Under the pieces are notes generated by a model that was not told the origin of the DNA, did not search any database, and was given only the letters and a program-made list of their open reading frames with translations. Both the position numbers and the translations under genes were made by a program. Positions 19,382 to 28,476 of a DNA stretch of 64,000 bases are shown here, one piece after another. This stretch comes from SPDF01 sp963812085 (GTDB lineage Bacteria; Gemmatimonadota; Gemmatimonadetes; Gemmatimonadales; GWC2-71-9): contig CAWETL010000003.1 of assembly GCA_963812085.1 (NCBI GenBank), positions 806,001-870,000 on the forward strand, written 5' to 3'. The stretch's first letter is position 1; every line of letters starts with the position of its first letter.

Positions 19382-20388
19382 AGGCGGGCGCCGATATACG
19401 AGAGCAGGTCCACGCAGCGGGCCGAATAACCCATCTCGTTGTCGTACCAGCTCGTCACGCTCACCAGCTTGCCGTCCACGACGTTGGTCGAGAGCAGGTC
19501 CACGGTGCTCGACGCCACGTTCCCGATGTAGTCCACCGACACCAGCGGTTCGTCGCTCACGGCCAGCACGCCCTTCATGCTGCCGGCGGCGTATTCCCGG
19601 AAGGCGGCGTTGACGGCCTCGGCCGTCGTCGCCTTTTCGACCTCCACCGTCAGCGCCACCACCGACACGTCCGGGGTCGGCACCCGGAGCGCGACGCCGT
19701 CGATCTTGCCCTTGACCTCGGGAATGACGAGGGAGGTGGCCTTCGCGGCGCCGGTGCTCGTCGGGATGATCGACACGGCGGCGGCGCGGGCGCGGCGGAG
19801 GTCCTTGTGCGGGAGGTCGAGGATGTTCTGGTCGTTGGTGTAGCTGTGGACCGTCGTCATGAAGCCGTGCACGAAGCCGAATTTCTCGAGGATGACCTTG
19901 ACGACCGGGACCAGGCAGTTCGTCGTGCAGCTGGCGTTGGAGATCACGTGGTGCTTGGCGGCGTCATACTTGGTGTGGTTCACGCCGTAGACCACGGTGA
20001 TGTCCTCCTTCTTGGCGGGCGCCGAGATGATCACCTTGCGGGCGCCGGCCTGCAGGTGCAGCGCGGCCTGGTCCCGGTCGGTGAACCGTCCGGTGGACTC
20101 GAGCACCACGTCCACGCCGAGGTCCTTCCAGGGCAGTTTCGCGGGGTCCTTTTCCGAGAGCACCTTCATGGTGTCCCCGTCGACGACCAGTGCGCCCTCC
20201 CGGGCTTCGACCGACCCGTCGAACCGGCCGTGGACCGAATCGTATTTGAGCAGGTGGGCCAGGGTGCGGGTGTCCGTGAGGTCGTTGACCGCGACGAAAT
20301 CGAGGTCCGAGGCTCCGAGCTTCTTCGCTGCGCGCACCACGTTCCGCCCGATCCGGCCGAACCCGTTGATGCCGACTTTGACCGCCAT
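19378..20388 (-). CDS. gap: Glyceraldehyde-3-phosphate dehydrogenase, type I
   Basis: A 336-residue NAD-dependent glycolytic enzyme. It has the Rossmann motif INGFGRIGRNVVRAA and the active-site Cys in SNASCTTNCLVPV. The phosphate sites lie in HSYTNDQNILDLPH, IIPTSTGAAKA and LRVPTPDVSVV, and the C-terminal signature is SWYDNEMGYSARCVDLL. The N-terminal VAVNDLTD supports NAD use. It is first in the gap-pgk-hydrolase-tpiA-secG cluster. Confidence 0.97.
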   Translation of the reverse strand: MAVKVGINGFGRIGRNVVRAAKKLGASDLDFVAVNDLTDTRTLAHLLKYDSVHGRFDGSVEAREGALVVDGDTMKVLSEKDPAKLPWKDLGVDVVLESTGRFTDRDQAALHLQAGARKVIISAPAKKEDITVVYGVNHTKYDAAKHHVISNASCTTNCLVPVVKVILEKFGFVHGFMTTVHSYTNDQNILDLPHKDLRRARAAAVSIIPTSTGAAKATSLVIPEVKGKIDGVALRVPTPDVSVVALTVEVEKATTAEAVNAAFREYAAGSMKGVLAVSDEPLVSVDYIGNVASSTVDLLSTNVVDGKLVSVTSWYDNEMGYSARCVDLLSYIGARL

Positions 20389-20454
20389 GGTGTCTCCCGT
20401 GAAAGGTTCCGTCCATCGCGAACAAAAGTAACCGAATCCGGCGGGTCCGCACCC

Positions 20455-21186
20455 TCACCCGAGCAGCGTCGCCGGTGGGCGGGCCCGCGCAAAGGTGACC
20501 GCGTGCACCGGCCCGGCGCCCGCCGCCACGAGCGCCCCCGCCGCCTCGGCGAGGGTGGCGCCAGTGGTGAGCACATCGTCCACCAGGACTACCCTCCCGC
20601 TCACTGGGCCCGTGGCCTCGAAGGCGCCCAGCACATTCACGCGCCGTCCCTCCGGGGTGAGCCGGGTCTGCGTGCCGGTCTCGCGGCGGCGGCGGAGCAG
20701 GTCGGCCTGCACCGAGTGGCCACCCTGCCCGGCCAGCGCCTGCGCCAGCCGCTCGGCCTGATTGTACCCCCGCCTCCGGAGGCGACGCCGCCCGAGCGGA
20801 ACCGGCACCAGCACGGCGGGGGTGGCGAGGGGCGGCGCGGTGCGCATCGCGCGCGCCATCGCCTCCGCCACCCGCCACCACCCGTCGTACTTCAGCCGGT
20901 GGATGGCGCTCCGGGCTCCGTCGTCCAGCCATACGGCGGCCCAGGCGGCGCCGAGCGCCTCCGGCCAATCGGCGCAGACCGTGCAGGGGCCGCCGGGCGG
21001 CAGCGTGCCGCCGCAGCGCGCGCAATGCGGCGGCGACACCGCGCGCCACCGGGCGCGGCAGAGGCTGCAGACGAGGGCGTCCCCGTCGCCGCGGGGCACC
21101 GGCTCGTCGCACAGCAGGCACTGCGGCGGGAGAAAGGCGCGCTCGAGCGCGAGGAGCAGTGGGCGGGGATCAACCGAGAGCGGCAC
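20455..21186 (-). CDS. ComF family protein (phosphoribosyltransferase-like)
   Basis: A 243-residue ComF/GntX-type protein. An N-terminal zinc-ribbon-like region has CxxC pairs in PPQCLLCDE, LVCSLC, HCARCG and CTVC; the C-terminal PRTase fold has the PRPP-binding motif VVLVDDVLTTGATLAEAA. Members are linked to DNA uptake and processing in competent species, but the biochemical role is not settled. GTG 21186 is chosen as start; it overlaps the aroE 3' end by 17 bases. Confidence 0.85.
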   Translation of the reverse strand: MPLSVDPRPLLLALERAFLPPQCLLCDEPVPRGDGDALVCSLCRARWRAVSPPHCARCGGTLPPGGPCTVCADWPEALGAAWAAVWLDDGARSAIHRLKYDGWWRVAEAMARAMRTAPPLATPAVLVPVPLGRRRLRRRGYNQAERLAQALAGQGGHSVQADLLRRRRETGTQTRLTPEGRRVNVLGAFEATGPVSGRVVLVDDVLTTGATLAEAAGALVAAGAGPVHAVTFARARPPATLLG

Positions 21187-21973
21187 GGACGGCGGCCCGC
21201 ATGACTTCGACCGGTGGATCGTGCAGCGGAAACCAGCGCGCGAGCGCCGCCGCACCCTGCGCCACCAGCACCTCGCGCCCGTCGTCGGCCCGGTGCCCGG
21301 CCAGGCGATGGGCGCGGACCCAGGGGGTGCAGCCCGGCCGGTACACCATGTCGAGGGCACCGACGGCGGCGGGCGTGGCCGCGAGGGGAATCGGGAGCGG
21401 ATCGTTGGCCCGGAGGCCGAGCGGCGTCGCGTTGATCACGAGCCCGGCCTCCTCGGGAGAGGCGGCTCCCACGCCGAGGCCGGCGGCGCGCGACGCGAAC
21501 GCGGCGCGCCTCGCGGGGTCGCGGGACGCGACGGCCAGGCGGGCGCCGCGCTGGCGCGCGGCCTCGGCCACGGCGCGGGCCGACCCGCCGGTCCCGATCA
21601 CGAGCCAGGCGCCGGCATCCACGCCGAGCCGGTCCACGGCGGCAAGGATCCCGTCCACGTCCGTGGTGTCGCCCCGGAGGAGGTCTTCCTCCCACCAGAA
21701 GGTGTTGCAGGTGCCGAACTGCGCGACGCGGTCGCTCGCACGGTCCAGCGCGCCAGCCGCGACTTCCTTGTGGGGAACCGTCACGTTGCCGCCACCACCG
21801 GCGGACGCCAGCGACCGCATCAGTGAGGGAACCTGGTCCGCTGGACAGGGCAGCGGCACGTACACGGCGTCGAGGCCGAGGACACGAAACGCGGCGTTCT
21901 GCATGGCGGGAGAGAGCGAGTGGGAGACCGGGTCGCCCAGCAGGGCGAAGACGCGCGTCCTACCGCCGATCAT
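21170..21973 (-). CDS. aroE: Shikimate dehydrogenase
   Basis: A 267-residue NADP-dependent enzyme reducing 3-dehydroshikimate to shikimate in aromatic amino acid synthesis. Visible motifs: GDPVSHSLSPAMQNAAF, NVTVPHKE with the catalytic Lys, TDVDG with the catalytic Asp, the nucleotide fold VIGTGGSARAV, and INATPLGL. ATG 21973 overlaps the phosphatase 3' end by 14 bases. Confidence 0.94.
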   Translation of the reverse strand: MIGGRTRVFALLGDPVSHSLSPAMQNAAFRVLGLDAVYVPLPCPADQVPSLMRSLASAGGGGNVTVPHKEVAAGALDRASDRVAQFGTCNTFWWEEDLLRGDTTDVDGILAAVDRLGVDAGAWLVIGTGGSARAVAEAARQRGARLAVASRDPARRAAFASRAAGLGVGAASPEEAGLVINATPLGLRANDPLPIPLAATPAAVGALDMVYRPGCTPWVRAHRLAGHRADDGREVLVAQGAAALARWFPLHDPPVEVMRAAVRAALG

Positions 21974-22454
21974 CGACGTGCTCGGCGACGATGCGCGTCG
22001 CGACGGCGTCCATGATGGAGGCCAGCTCGTCGCGGGTCTGCCGGTAGACCTCCAGGTCGGCGCCGTAGGGGTCGGCGACCTCCGCCTCGGCGCCCCGCCG
22101 TCCGGCGAATTCACCCAGGAGGTGGACCCGGGCATCGGGAACCAATTCGAGCACACGCGACCGGTGATGCCGCGCCATGGTGAGCAGCAGGCTGGCCCCG
22201 CTCACGATCTCGGGCGTCAGGAGCGTGGCCCGATGGGGGGAGAGGTCGAGGCCCTGCTCGAGACCCACCAGGTAGGCCGCCTCGGACGCCGGCGCGCCCT
22301 CCCAGGCCCCAGTGCCGGCCGAGGCGACCTCCACACCGACGACTCCGCGCTTCGCGAGGGCCTGCCGCAGCAGGGCCTCGCCCATGGCGCTGCGACAGGT
22401 GTTCCCGGTGCAGACCAGGACGACGCGGAACGACGCCGGCGGGGGAGCGGTCAC
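21960..22454 (-). CDS. Low-molecular-weight protein-tyrosine-phosphatase
   Basis: A 164-residue cytosolic phosphatase. The P-loop CTGNTCRS (C-x5-R-S) lies near the N-terminus and the general-acid motif DPYG near residue 130. Bacterial members act in tyrosine-phosphorylation control of polysaccharide export or as arsenate reductases; neither is indicated by the neighbours here. It is fused genetically to tsaC by a GTGA overlap, a pairing seen in other bacteria, where the two are adjacent. Confidence 0.92.
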   Translation of the reverse strand: MTAPPPASFRVVLVCTGNTCRSAMGEALLRQALAKRGVVGVEVASAGTGAWEGAPASEAAYLVGLEQGLDLSPHRATLLTPEIVSGASLLLTMARHHRSRVLELVPDARVHLLGEFAGRRGAEAEVADPYGADLEVYRQTRDELASIMDAVATRIVAEHVDDRR

Positions 22455-23101
22455 GGAGCGAGGCTTCCGACCGCGCGGCGCAGCTCCGCGCGCGGGATGG
22501 CGCCTTCCCGCACCATGCGGGGAACCGGCTCGGTACAATCGACCAGCGTGGAGGGCGGCACGTTGCCGAGCACGCCGCCATCGAGCACCAGGAGCTGTCC
22601 GGCGCGCACCGCGTCCTCGAACAGCGCCTCGACGCCGCTGGCGCCTGGTGCGGGCTGGCCGCCGGGCCGGTTGGCCGAGGTGGAGGTCAGCGGAATGCGG
22701 CAGGCCTCGACCAGGCGGCGGATGCCCATGTGCGAGGTGAATCGCACCGCGATGCCTCCCTCCGCGCCGCGCAACCGGTCGGGCAGGCGCCCTTCCCCGC
22801 CCCGCAGCACGAGCGTCAGCGGGCCCGGCCAGAAGGCGGCCGCGAGTGCGCTCGCCGCCCGCGAGAAGACGAGACCCCATTCCTCCGCCATGGCCATGCT
22901 CGACACCAGCAGGAGGAAGGGCTTCCGCGGCGGCCGTCCCTTGAGCGCGGCGAGGGCGTCGAGCGCGGCTTCGGTCGGCGCCGACCCGAGCCCGTAGACG
23001 GTCTCGGTGGGATAGGCGAGGAGGCCGCCCCGGGCGAGATGATCCCGGACGAGGGGGATCGCCTCCGACACGTCGTCCGGATCGAGGAACGGAAGGCTCA
23101 T
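22451..23101 (-). CDS. tsaC: L-threonylcarbamoyladenylate synthase (Sua5/YrdC/YciO family)
   Basis: A 216-residue enzyme predicted to form threonylcarbamoyl-AMP from Thr, bicarbonate and ATP for t6A37 tRNA modification. Motifs: AYPTETVYGLG, ALKGRPPRKPFLLL, WPGPLTLVL, VRFTSH and STSANRPGG. The YrdC domain fills the whole protein, so it is the short TsaC form without the Sua5 C-terminal domain. ATGA overlap with ispD. Confidence 0.93.
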   Translation of the reverse strand: MSLPFLDPDDVSEAIPLVRDHLARGGLLAYPTETVYGLGSAPTEAALDALAALKGRPPRKPFLLLVSSMAMAEEWGLVFSRAASALAAAFWPGPLTLVLRGGEGRLPDRLRGAEGGIAVRFTSHMGIRRLVEACRIPLTSTSANRPGGQPAPGASGVEALFEDAVRAGQLLVLDGGVLGNVPPSTLVDCTEPVPRMVREGAIPRAELRRAVGSLAP

Positions 23102-23793
23102 CGTGGCTCCTGCAGCAGCGCCCCGGCCAGGGCGAAGTCGTCCACCGTGGTGAGCTTCAGGTTGGACGCCCGGTCGGGCACCACCCGCACGGCGCCCCCG
23201 ATGCGCTCCACCAGTTCGGCGTCGTCGGTGCCGTGCACGCCGTCGGCGAGTGCGGCGGCCGCGGCGCGCTCGAGGAGCGCGCGGGGAAATCCCTGCGGCG
23301 TCTGTGCGCGCCAGAGTCCGGTGCGGGGAATGGTGCGTTCCACCGAGCCGGGTTGGGGGTCATCCGTGACCAGCTTGAGGGTGTCGCCGAGCGGGACGGC
23401 CGCGACCGCGCCGACGCCCTCGCGGGCCAGGGCGATCACGGCGGTGATGGTATCGGGAGAGACCAGCGGGCGGGCGCCGTCGTGGACCAGGACGATTCCG
23501 CATGCGGGCGGCAGGGCCGCGAGCCCCGCACGGACGGAGTCCCCCCGCTCGGCGCCGCCGGCCACCAGGCGCAGGCGCTCTCCCGCAAGCGGTGCCAGCC
23601 AGCCGGGCGGCGCGGCCGCGGCGTCCGCGGGCAGCGCGATGACGGTGCACTCGACGTCGGGATGGGAGGCGAACGGGCGCAGCGAGCGAAGGAGCACCGG
23701 GACTCCGGCGAGTTCGCGGAACTGCTTGGGCGTACCGCCGACACGGGCACCCTGCCCCGCGGCCACGATGATCACCCCGACGTCACGCGGCAA
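23098..23793 (-). CDS. ispD: 2-C-methyl-D-erythritol 4-phosphate cytidylyltransferase
   Basis: A 231-residue MEP-pathway enzyme coupling CTP to MEP for isoprenoid synthesis. Motifs: VIIVAAGQGARVGGTPKQF (CTP-binding), VLVHDGARPLVSP, AQTPQGF, GTDDAELVE and SNLKLTTVDDFALA. It overlaps the radA 3' end by 11 bases. ispF, often its neighbour, is not here. Confidence 0.95.
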   Translation of the reverse strand: MPRDVGVIIVAAGQGARVGGTPKQFRELAGVPVLLRSLRPFASHPDVECTVIALPADAAAAPPGWLAPLAGERLRLVAGGAERGDSVRAGLAALPPACGIVLVHDGARPLVSPDTITAVIALAREGVGAVAAVPLGDTLKLVTDDPQPGSVERTIPRTGLWRAQTPQGFPRALLERAAAAALADGVHGTDDAELVERIGGAVRVVPDRASNLKLTTVDDFALAGALLQEPR

Positions 23794-25150
23794 GGCTCTT
23801 CACCAGTTGATCGACGTGATCCACCCCGACGACGGCGATGCCCGCCACCGACGGCGGATTCTTCCCCGCCGCGAACACGCGGCGGAACCCGAGGCGCGCG
23901 GCCTCGGCCATCCGCCGCTCCATGCCGCTGATGGGACGCACCTCGCCGCCGAGACCGATTTCGCCGAGATAGAGGACGTCGGCGGGGACCGGCCGGTTGT
24001 GGAGGCTGGACAGCAGTGCCGCGGCCACCGCGAGGTCCGCCCCCGGCTCGGCCAGCCGCACGCCGGCCGTGGCCTGGACGAACACGTCCAGCGAGGCGAA
24101 CGAGGTGCTGCCCCGGCGTTCGAGCACGGCGAGGAGCACGGCGAGCCGCTTCGGGTCGAGGCCGGTGGCCACCCGCTGCGGGGTGCCGTACCCCGACGGC
24201 GCGGCCAGCGCCTGGACCTCGACCAGCACCGGGCGCGTCCCCTCCATCAGCGCCGTGACGGCGCTGCCGCTGGTTCCGGCGGCGCGCGCCGCGAGGAACA
24301 TGGCGGAGGGATTCGGGACGGCCACCAGGCCGTGCTCGGTCATGGAGAAGACGCCGAGCTCGTCCACCGACCCGAAGCGGTTCTTGGTGGCCCGGAGCAG
24401 GCGGTAGTCGAGGGAGCCCTCGCCCTCGAAGTAGAGCACGGTGTCGACGATGTGTTCCAGCGTCTTGGGGCCCGCGATGCCGCCGCCCTTGGTGACGTGC
24501 CCGACGACGACCACGGCCGTGCCCGTCTCCTTGGCGTACCGCATGAGGAGCGCCGAGGACTCGCGCACCTGGCCGACGTTGCCGGGCGCGCTCTCGAGCG
24601 TGTCGGTGTAGACGGTCTGGATGGAATCGAGGATCAGCAGTTCGGCGGGCAGCGCGGCGGCGGCGGCCAGGACCGCCTCGAGCCGGGTCTCGCCGAGGAC
24701 GTGCACCAGCCCGGCGTCTTCCTCCAGGCGCTCGGAACGGAGCCGAAGCTGGTCCGGCGACTCCTCGCCGCTGGCGTAGAGCACCCGGCGGCCGGCGGCC
24801 TCGAGACGGGCGGCCACCTGCAGGAGCAGCGTGGACTTGCCGATGCCCGGCTCGCCGCCGATGAGCGTCATCGAGCCCGGCACGAGGCCGCCGCCCATCA
24901 CGAAGTCGAGCTCCGGAAGGCCGGTGGACCAGCGGACGAGGCGCGATTCCTCGATGTCGCGAAGCCGGGTGACGGGCGCCGCGCCCACCGCGCGGGTGCC
25001 GCTCCGCCGATCGGCTTTCGGGGCGGCGGGGCGGACCAGCGGCTCCTCGGCCACCCGATTCCACTCCCCGCATCCCTCGCACCGGCCGACCCACCGGACG
25101 TGATCGTGTCCGCACTCGGTGCAGCGGTAGACGGAATGGGCGCGGGCCAT
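23783..25150 (-). CDS. radA: DNA repair protein RadA
   Basis: A 455-residue RecA-like branch-migration helicase acting in recombination. An N-terminal zinc finger (CTECG...CEGCG) precedes the Walker A GGEPGIGKSTLLLQ (near residue 95), the RadA-specific KNRFG motif, and a C-terminal Lon-like domain (LAVAAALLSSLHNRPVPADV, GEIGLGGEVRPI). It begins one base after dnaB and probably shares its transcript. Confidence 0.96.
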   Translation of the reverse strand: MARAHSVYRCTECGHDHVRWVGRCEGCGEWNRVAEEPLVRPAAPKADRRSGTRAVGAAPVTRLRDIEESRLVRWSTGLPELDFVMGGGLVPGSMTLIGGEPGIGKSTLLLQVAARLEAAGRRVLYASGEESPDQLRLRSERLEEDAGLVHVLGETRLEAVLAAAAALPAELLILDSIQTVYTDTLESAPGNVGQVRESSALLMRYAKETGTAVVVVGHVTKGGGIAGPKTLEHIVDTVLYFEGEGSLDYRLLRATKNRFGSVDELGVFSMTEHGLVAVPNPSAMFLAARAAGTSGSAVTALMEGTRPVLVEVQALAAPSGYGTPQRVATGLDPKRLAVLLAVLERRGSTSFASLDVFVQATAGVRLAEPGADLAVAAALLSSLHNRPVPADVLYLGEIGLGGEVRPISGMERRMAEAARLGFRRVFAAGKNPPSVAGIAVVGVDHVDQLVKSLAA

Positions 25151-25151
25151 G

Positions 25152-26528
25152 CTACTCCGGGTCGTCGCGGGTCGAGAAGTTGTCGAAGCGGGTGTATTCG
25201 CGGCTGAAGCGCAGCTGGACGTCTCCCGTGGGGCCGTTGCGGTTCTTGGCGAGCATGATGTCGGCCAGGCCCTTCTTCGTGTCGTCCTCCCGGTCGTAGT
25301 ACTCCGGCCGGTGGATGAAGACCACGAGGTCGGCGTCCTGCTCGATGGCGCCGGAGTCGCGGAGGTCCGAGAGGATGGGGCGCCGCTCGCCGCCGCGCTG
25401 CTCGGAGGCGCGGCTCAGCTGCGAGAGCGCCACCACCGGCACCTCGAGCTCCCGCGCGAGCGCCTTGAGCGACCGGGAGATGTCGCTGATTTCCTGCACC
25501 CGGTTCTCGGCGTACTCCGGGCTCCGCATCAGCTGGAGGTAGTCCACCACCACCATCTTGATGTCGTTCTCCGCCTTGAGGCGCCGCGCCTTGGAGCGCA
25601 TCTCGAGGAGCGAGAGGCTCGGCGTGTCGTCGATCCAGACCGGACAACTCTGGAGCACGCCCGCGGCGCGCGCGAGATTGGTGAAGTCGGCGTCGCGCAG
25701 GCCGCCCTGGCGGACCCGCTGGCTGTCCACCCGCGCCTCGGCGGTGAGCATGCGCTGCACCAGCTGGTCGCGGGACATTTCGAGCGAGAAGATCGCCACG
25801 CCCTGCCCCTCGACGGCGGCGTGGGTGGCGACGTTGAGGCAGAAGGCCGTCTTGCCCATCGAGGGCCGCGCGGCGACGATGACCAGTTCCGACGGCTGGA
25901 ACCCCGAGGTCAGCTTGTCCAAATCTACGAAGCCGCTGGGCACGCCCGTGATCGATTTGCCGCTCCGCTGGAGCGCCTCGATGCGCTCCATCGTGGGCCA
26001 CAGCATTTCCTTGAGCCGCGCAAAGCCCTCGCTGCCCCGCTCCTGCGAAATCTGGAAGATCCTGGACTCCGCCTTGTCGAGCAGGTCGGAGGCCGTGGAG
26101 CGGCCGTCGTACGCCTCGGTGATGATGCCGGTGGAGGTCTCGATCAGGCGACGGAGGATCGCCTTGTCCTTCACGATCCGGGCATGGTACTCCAGGTTGG
26201 CGGCGGTGGGGACCGCGTCCACCAGTTCCGAGAGGTAGTCCGCCCCGCCGACGGCGTCGAGCTCTCCGCGGCGCCCGAGCTCGTCGCGCAGCGTGACGGG
26301 GTCGATGACGGTGCGGTGCTCGACGAGGCCGACCATGGCGCGGAAGAGGCGGCGGTGCCCTTCGCGATAGAACATGTCGTCCTGCACCAGTTCGGTCGCG
26401 AGCAGCGCGGCGTCCTGGTCGAGCAGCATGGCGCCCAGCACCGCCTGCTCCGCCTCCTGGCTCCAGGGGACGGCGCGGCCGGTGTAGGTGTCAGCGATCG
26501 AGGAGCTGTCGGGCGATACGGACGTCAT
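25152..26528 (-). CDS. dnaB: Replicative DNA helicase
   Basis: A 458-residue hexameric helicase of the replisome. The N-terminal DnaB domain begins PWSQEAEQAVLGAMLLD; the RecA-like domain has Walker A AARPSMGKTAFCLN, IFSLEMSRDQLVQRML, the DnaB B-motif VVVDYLQLM, and LSQLSRASEQRGG...LRDSGAIEQDAD with the arginine finger region. No intein is present. ATG 26528 lies 37 bases inside the udg 3' end, a long but clear overlap. Confidence 0.97.
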   Translation of the reverse strand: MTSVSPDSSSIADTYTGRAVPWSQEAEQAVLGAMLLDQDAALLATELVQDDMFYREGHRRLFRAMVGLVEHRTVIDPVTLRDELGRRGELDAVGGADYLSELVDAVPTAANLEYHARIVKDKAILRRLIETSTGIITEAYDGRSTASDLLDKAESRIFQISQERGSEGFARLKEMLWPTMERIEALQRSGKSITGVPSGFVDLDKLTSGFQPSELVIVAARPSMGKTAFCLNVATHAAVEGQGVAIFSLEMSRDQLVQRMLTAEARVDSQRVRQGGLRDADFTNLARAAGVLQSCPVWIDDTPSLSLLEMRSKARRLKAENDIKMVVVDYLQLMRSPEYAENRVQEISDISRSLKALARELEVPVVALSQLSRASEQRGGERRPILSDLRDSGAIEQDADLVVFIHRPEYYDREDDTKKGLADIMLAKNRNGPTGDVQLRFSREYTRFDNFSTRDDPE

Positions 26529-27078
26529 CCCAGGTCGGCTTCTTCCAGTTCGGGTTGCGGAGCAGCGCGGCGGGGTGGTAGGTCACCACGAGGGGAATGC
26601 CCCCGAAGGTGTGCACGGCGCCACGCAGTTCGCCGAGGCTCTTCCGGACGCCCAGCAGGCCCTCCGCCGCGGTGGCGCCGAGGGCGAGGAGCACCTTGGG
26701 ACGGACCAGCTGCACCTGTCGACGGAGATACGGGAGGCAGGCGGCAGCTTCGTCCGGCAACGGTTTCCGGTTCTGCGGGGGCCGGCACTTCACCACATTG
26801 GCAATGAATACACTCTCCCGCGGGATCCCGATAGAGCCGAGGATCTGCGTGAGGAGGTCGCCCGCGGCACCGACGAACGGCCGCCCGGTCTCGTCCTCCG
26901 TGGCGCCCGGACCCTCGCCCACCAGCATCAGTTCGGCGCGCGGGTTTCCCTCGCCCGGGACGGTGTTCTTCCGGCCCGCCGCGAGCCCGCAGCGTGTGCA
27001 GGCGGCCACCCTCGCCGCGATCGCCTCGAGCGAGTCCAACGTGCCGAGCCCATCGCCCATCAGGTCGCCGATCGGCAA
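26491..27078 (-). CDS. Family 4 uracil-DNA glycosylase, 5' end disrupted
   Basis: A 195-residue Fe-S uracil-DNA glycosylase body: the cluster Cys in ACTRCGLAAGRKNTVPGEG, the active-site LMLVGEGPGATEDETGRPFVG, the further Cys in VVKCRPPQNRKP and YLRRQ, and the catalytic VTYHPAALLRNP. TTG 27078 (or ATG 27060) is the only start in this frame. The likely native start is TTG 27289, which overlaps the coaBC stop (TTGGCTGA) and encodes MADKWQQYLRQQAELGGGEI, a typical N-terminus, but in a different frame. An inverted repeat (27142-27220) sits between the two parts and shifts the frame. The catalytic domain is complete, so the shortened protein may still work. Confidence 0.88.
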   Translation of the reverse strand: MPIGDLMGDGLGTLDSLEAIAARVAACTRCGLAAGRKNTVPGEGNPRAELMLVGEGPGATEDETGRPFVGAAGDLLTQILGSIGIPRESVFIANVVKCRPPQNRKPLPDEAAACLPYLRRQVQLVRPKVLLALGATAAEGLLGVRKSLGELRGAVHTFGGIPLVVTYHPAALLRNPNWKKPTWDDVRIARQLLDR

Positions 27079-27141
27079 TTCGATGGTGAGCCCGGGGCCG
27101 GGAATGGGGGGAGCGCCCTTTTGCCAGGCAATAGCGGCGGG

Positions 27142-27220
27142 GAGGCGGGGACGCGGGGAAGCGGGTCGTCACTGATGGTGCAGACGATGCGACCTCCCCG
27201 CTTCCCCGCTTCTCTGCCTC
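27142..27220. repeat. Inverted-repeat insertion in the 5' region of udg
   Basis: The left arm (27142-27170) and right arm (27183-27220) are complementary over about 24 bases with three mismatches, including a 13-base perfect core GCGGGGAAGCGGG. Each arm is itself made of 8-base units of the type GCGGGGAA, and a 12-base loop separates them. The element carries a stop codon in the udg frame and separates the original N-terminus from the catalytic domain. It may be a miniature palindromic element; no second copy was recognised in this window. Confidence 0.7.
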
Positions 27221-27281
27221 AGCGAGGTAGATCTCTCCGCCCCCGAGTTCCGCCTGCTGCCGAAGATACTGCTGCCACTTG

Positions 27282-28475
27282 TCAGCCAAGGCGCTCCTCC
27301 ACGGCGTCGAGGATGGCTTCGGCCACCTCGCGCTTCGAGGCGAGGGGCACCACCCGCGCGTTGCCCTCGCGGTCGAGGATGGCCACGCGATTGGTGTCGA
27401 CGTCGAATCCGGCCCCGGGCTCCAGCGCGTCGTTGACCACGATCAGGTCGAGCGCCTTCCCTTCGAGCTTGGTGCGGGCCTTCTGGATCGCGTCGCCGGT
27501 CTCGAGCGCGAAGCCCACGATGACGCTCCCCGGCTTCCGGGCGTTCACGGTGGCGCGCAGGATGTCGGCGGTCGGTTCCATCGGGATGGCGAGCGCGCCG
27601 TCGGTGCGGGGCCGCTTGGCTTCGCTGGGCCGGGACGGCCGGAAGTCGGCCGGAGCGGCGGCCATGATGAGGACATCGGCGCCGGGCAATTCCTCCCCGA
27701 CCGCCTGCCCAAGGTCCTGCGTGGTCTCGACCGAGCGAAGTCGCACGCCGACCGGCGGCGGCAGGTTGACCGGGCCGCTCACCAGCACCACCGTGGCGCC
27801 GCGCTCCCAGGCCGCCTCGGCCAGCCGATACCCCATCTTGCCGCTCGAGCGATTGGTGACCACCCGCACCGGGTCGATGGGCTCCCGCGTGGGGCCAGCC
27901 GTCACCACGACCGTGCGCCCCGCGAGCCGGCCGCCGGCGCCGAGCACCCGCGCGGCGTGCGCAAGGATTACCTCCGGCTCGCTCATGCGGCCCGGCCGGT
28001 CGGACGGGCCCTCGGCAAGGGGCCCCACCTCCGGCCCGACGAACGTCCACCCGCGCGCGGCCAGCGTGGCCACGTTCCGCCCGGTCGCCTCGTGGGCATA
28101 CATCGCGTCGTTCATGGCGGGCGCGGCGAGGACGGGGCCGGTGCGGGCGAGGAGGATCGCGGTGAGCACGTCGTCCGCCACGCCCTGGGCCGCGCGGGCC
28201 AGGAGCTGTGCCGTGGCGGGGGCGACGATCAGCAAGTCGGCGCTCTCGGCCAGCCGGATATGCGCGAGCGCCCGGTCCCGCTCCCAGAGGGAGCTCAGGA
28301 CCGGGCGCCCGGTCAGCGCCTCGAAGGTGAGCGGCCGCACGAACTCCGTGGCGGAGCGCGTGAGGACCACATCCACCCGCGCCCCCGCCTCGGTCAGGCG
28401 TCGGGCAAGAATGCAGCTCTTATAGCACGCGATCCCGCCCGACACGCCGAGGACGACGTGCCGGCCGGCCCACAC
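27282..28475 (-). CDS. coaBC: Bifunctional phosphopantothenoylcysteine decarboxylase/synthetase
   Basis: A 397-residue coenzyme A enzyme. The flavin-dependent CoaC domain (residues 1-180) has GVSGGIACYKS, HIRLAESADLLIVAPAT with the active-site His, and APAMNDAMY. The CoaB domain has VTAGPTREPIDPVR, TNRSSGKMGYRLAEAA, AAAPADF, and VGFALETGD with the C-terminal VVNDALEPGAGF. It starts at GTG and overlaps the probable original udg start. rpoZ precedes it by one base, a common order. Confidence 0.96.
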   Translation of the reverse strand: MWAGRHVVLGVSGGIACYKSCILARRLTEAGARVDVVLTRSATEFVRPLTFEALTGRPVLSSLWERDRALAHIRLAESADLLIVAPATAQLLARAAQGVADDVLTAILLARTGPVLAAPAMNDAMYAHEATGRNVATLAARGWTFVGPEVGPLAEGPSDRPGRMSEPEVILAHAARVLGAGGRLAGRTVVVTAGPTREPIDPVRVVTNRSSGKMGYRLAEAAWERGATVVLVSGPVNLPPPVGVRLRSVETTQDLGQAVGEELPGADVLIMAAAPADFRPSRPSEAKRPRTDGALAIPMEPTADILRATVNARKPGSVIVGFALETGDAIQKARTKLEGKALDLIVVNDALEPGAGFDVDTNRVAILDREGNARVVPLASKREVAEAILDAVEERLG

Positions 28476-28476
28476 C

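Noticed and set aside
27142..27220. CRISPR or simple tandem repeat
   Set aside because: The 8-base units are imperfect, few and arranged as an inverted repeat without spacers.
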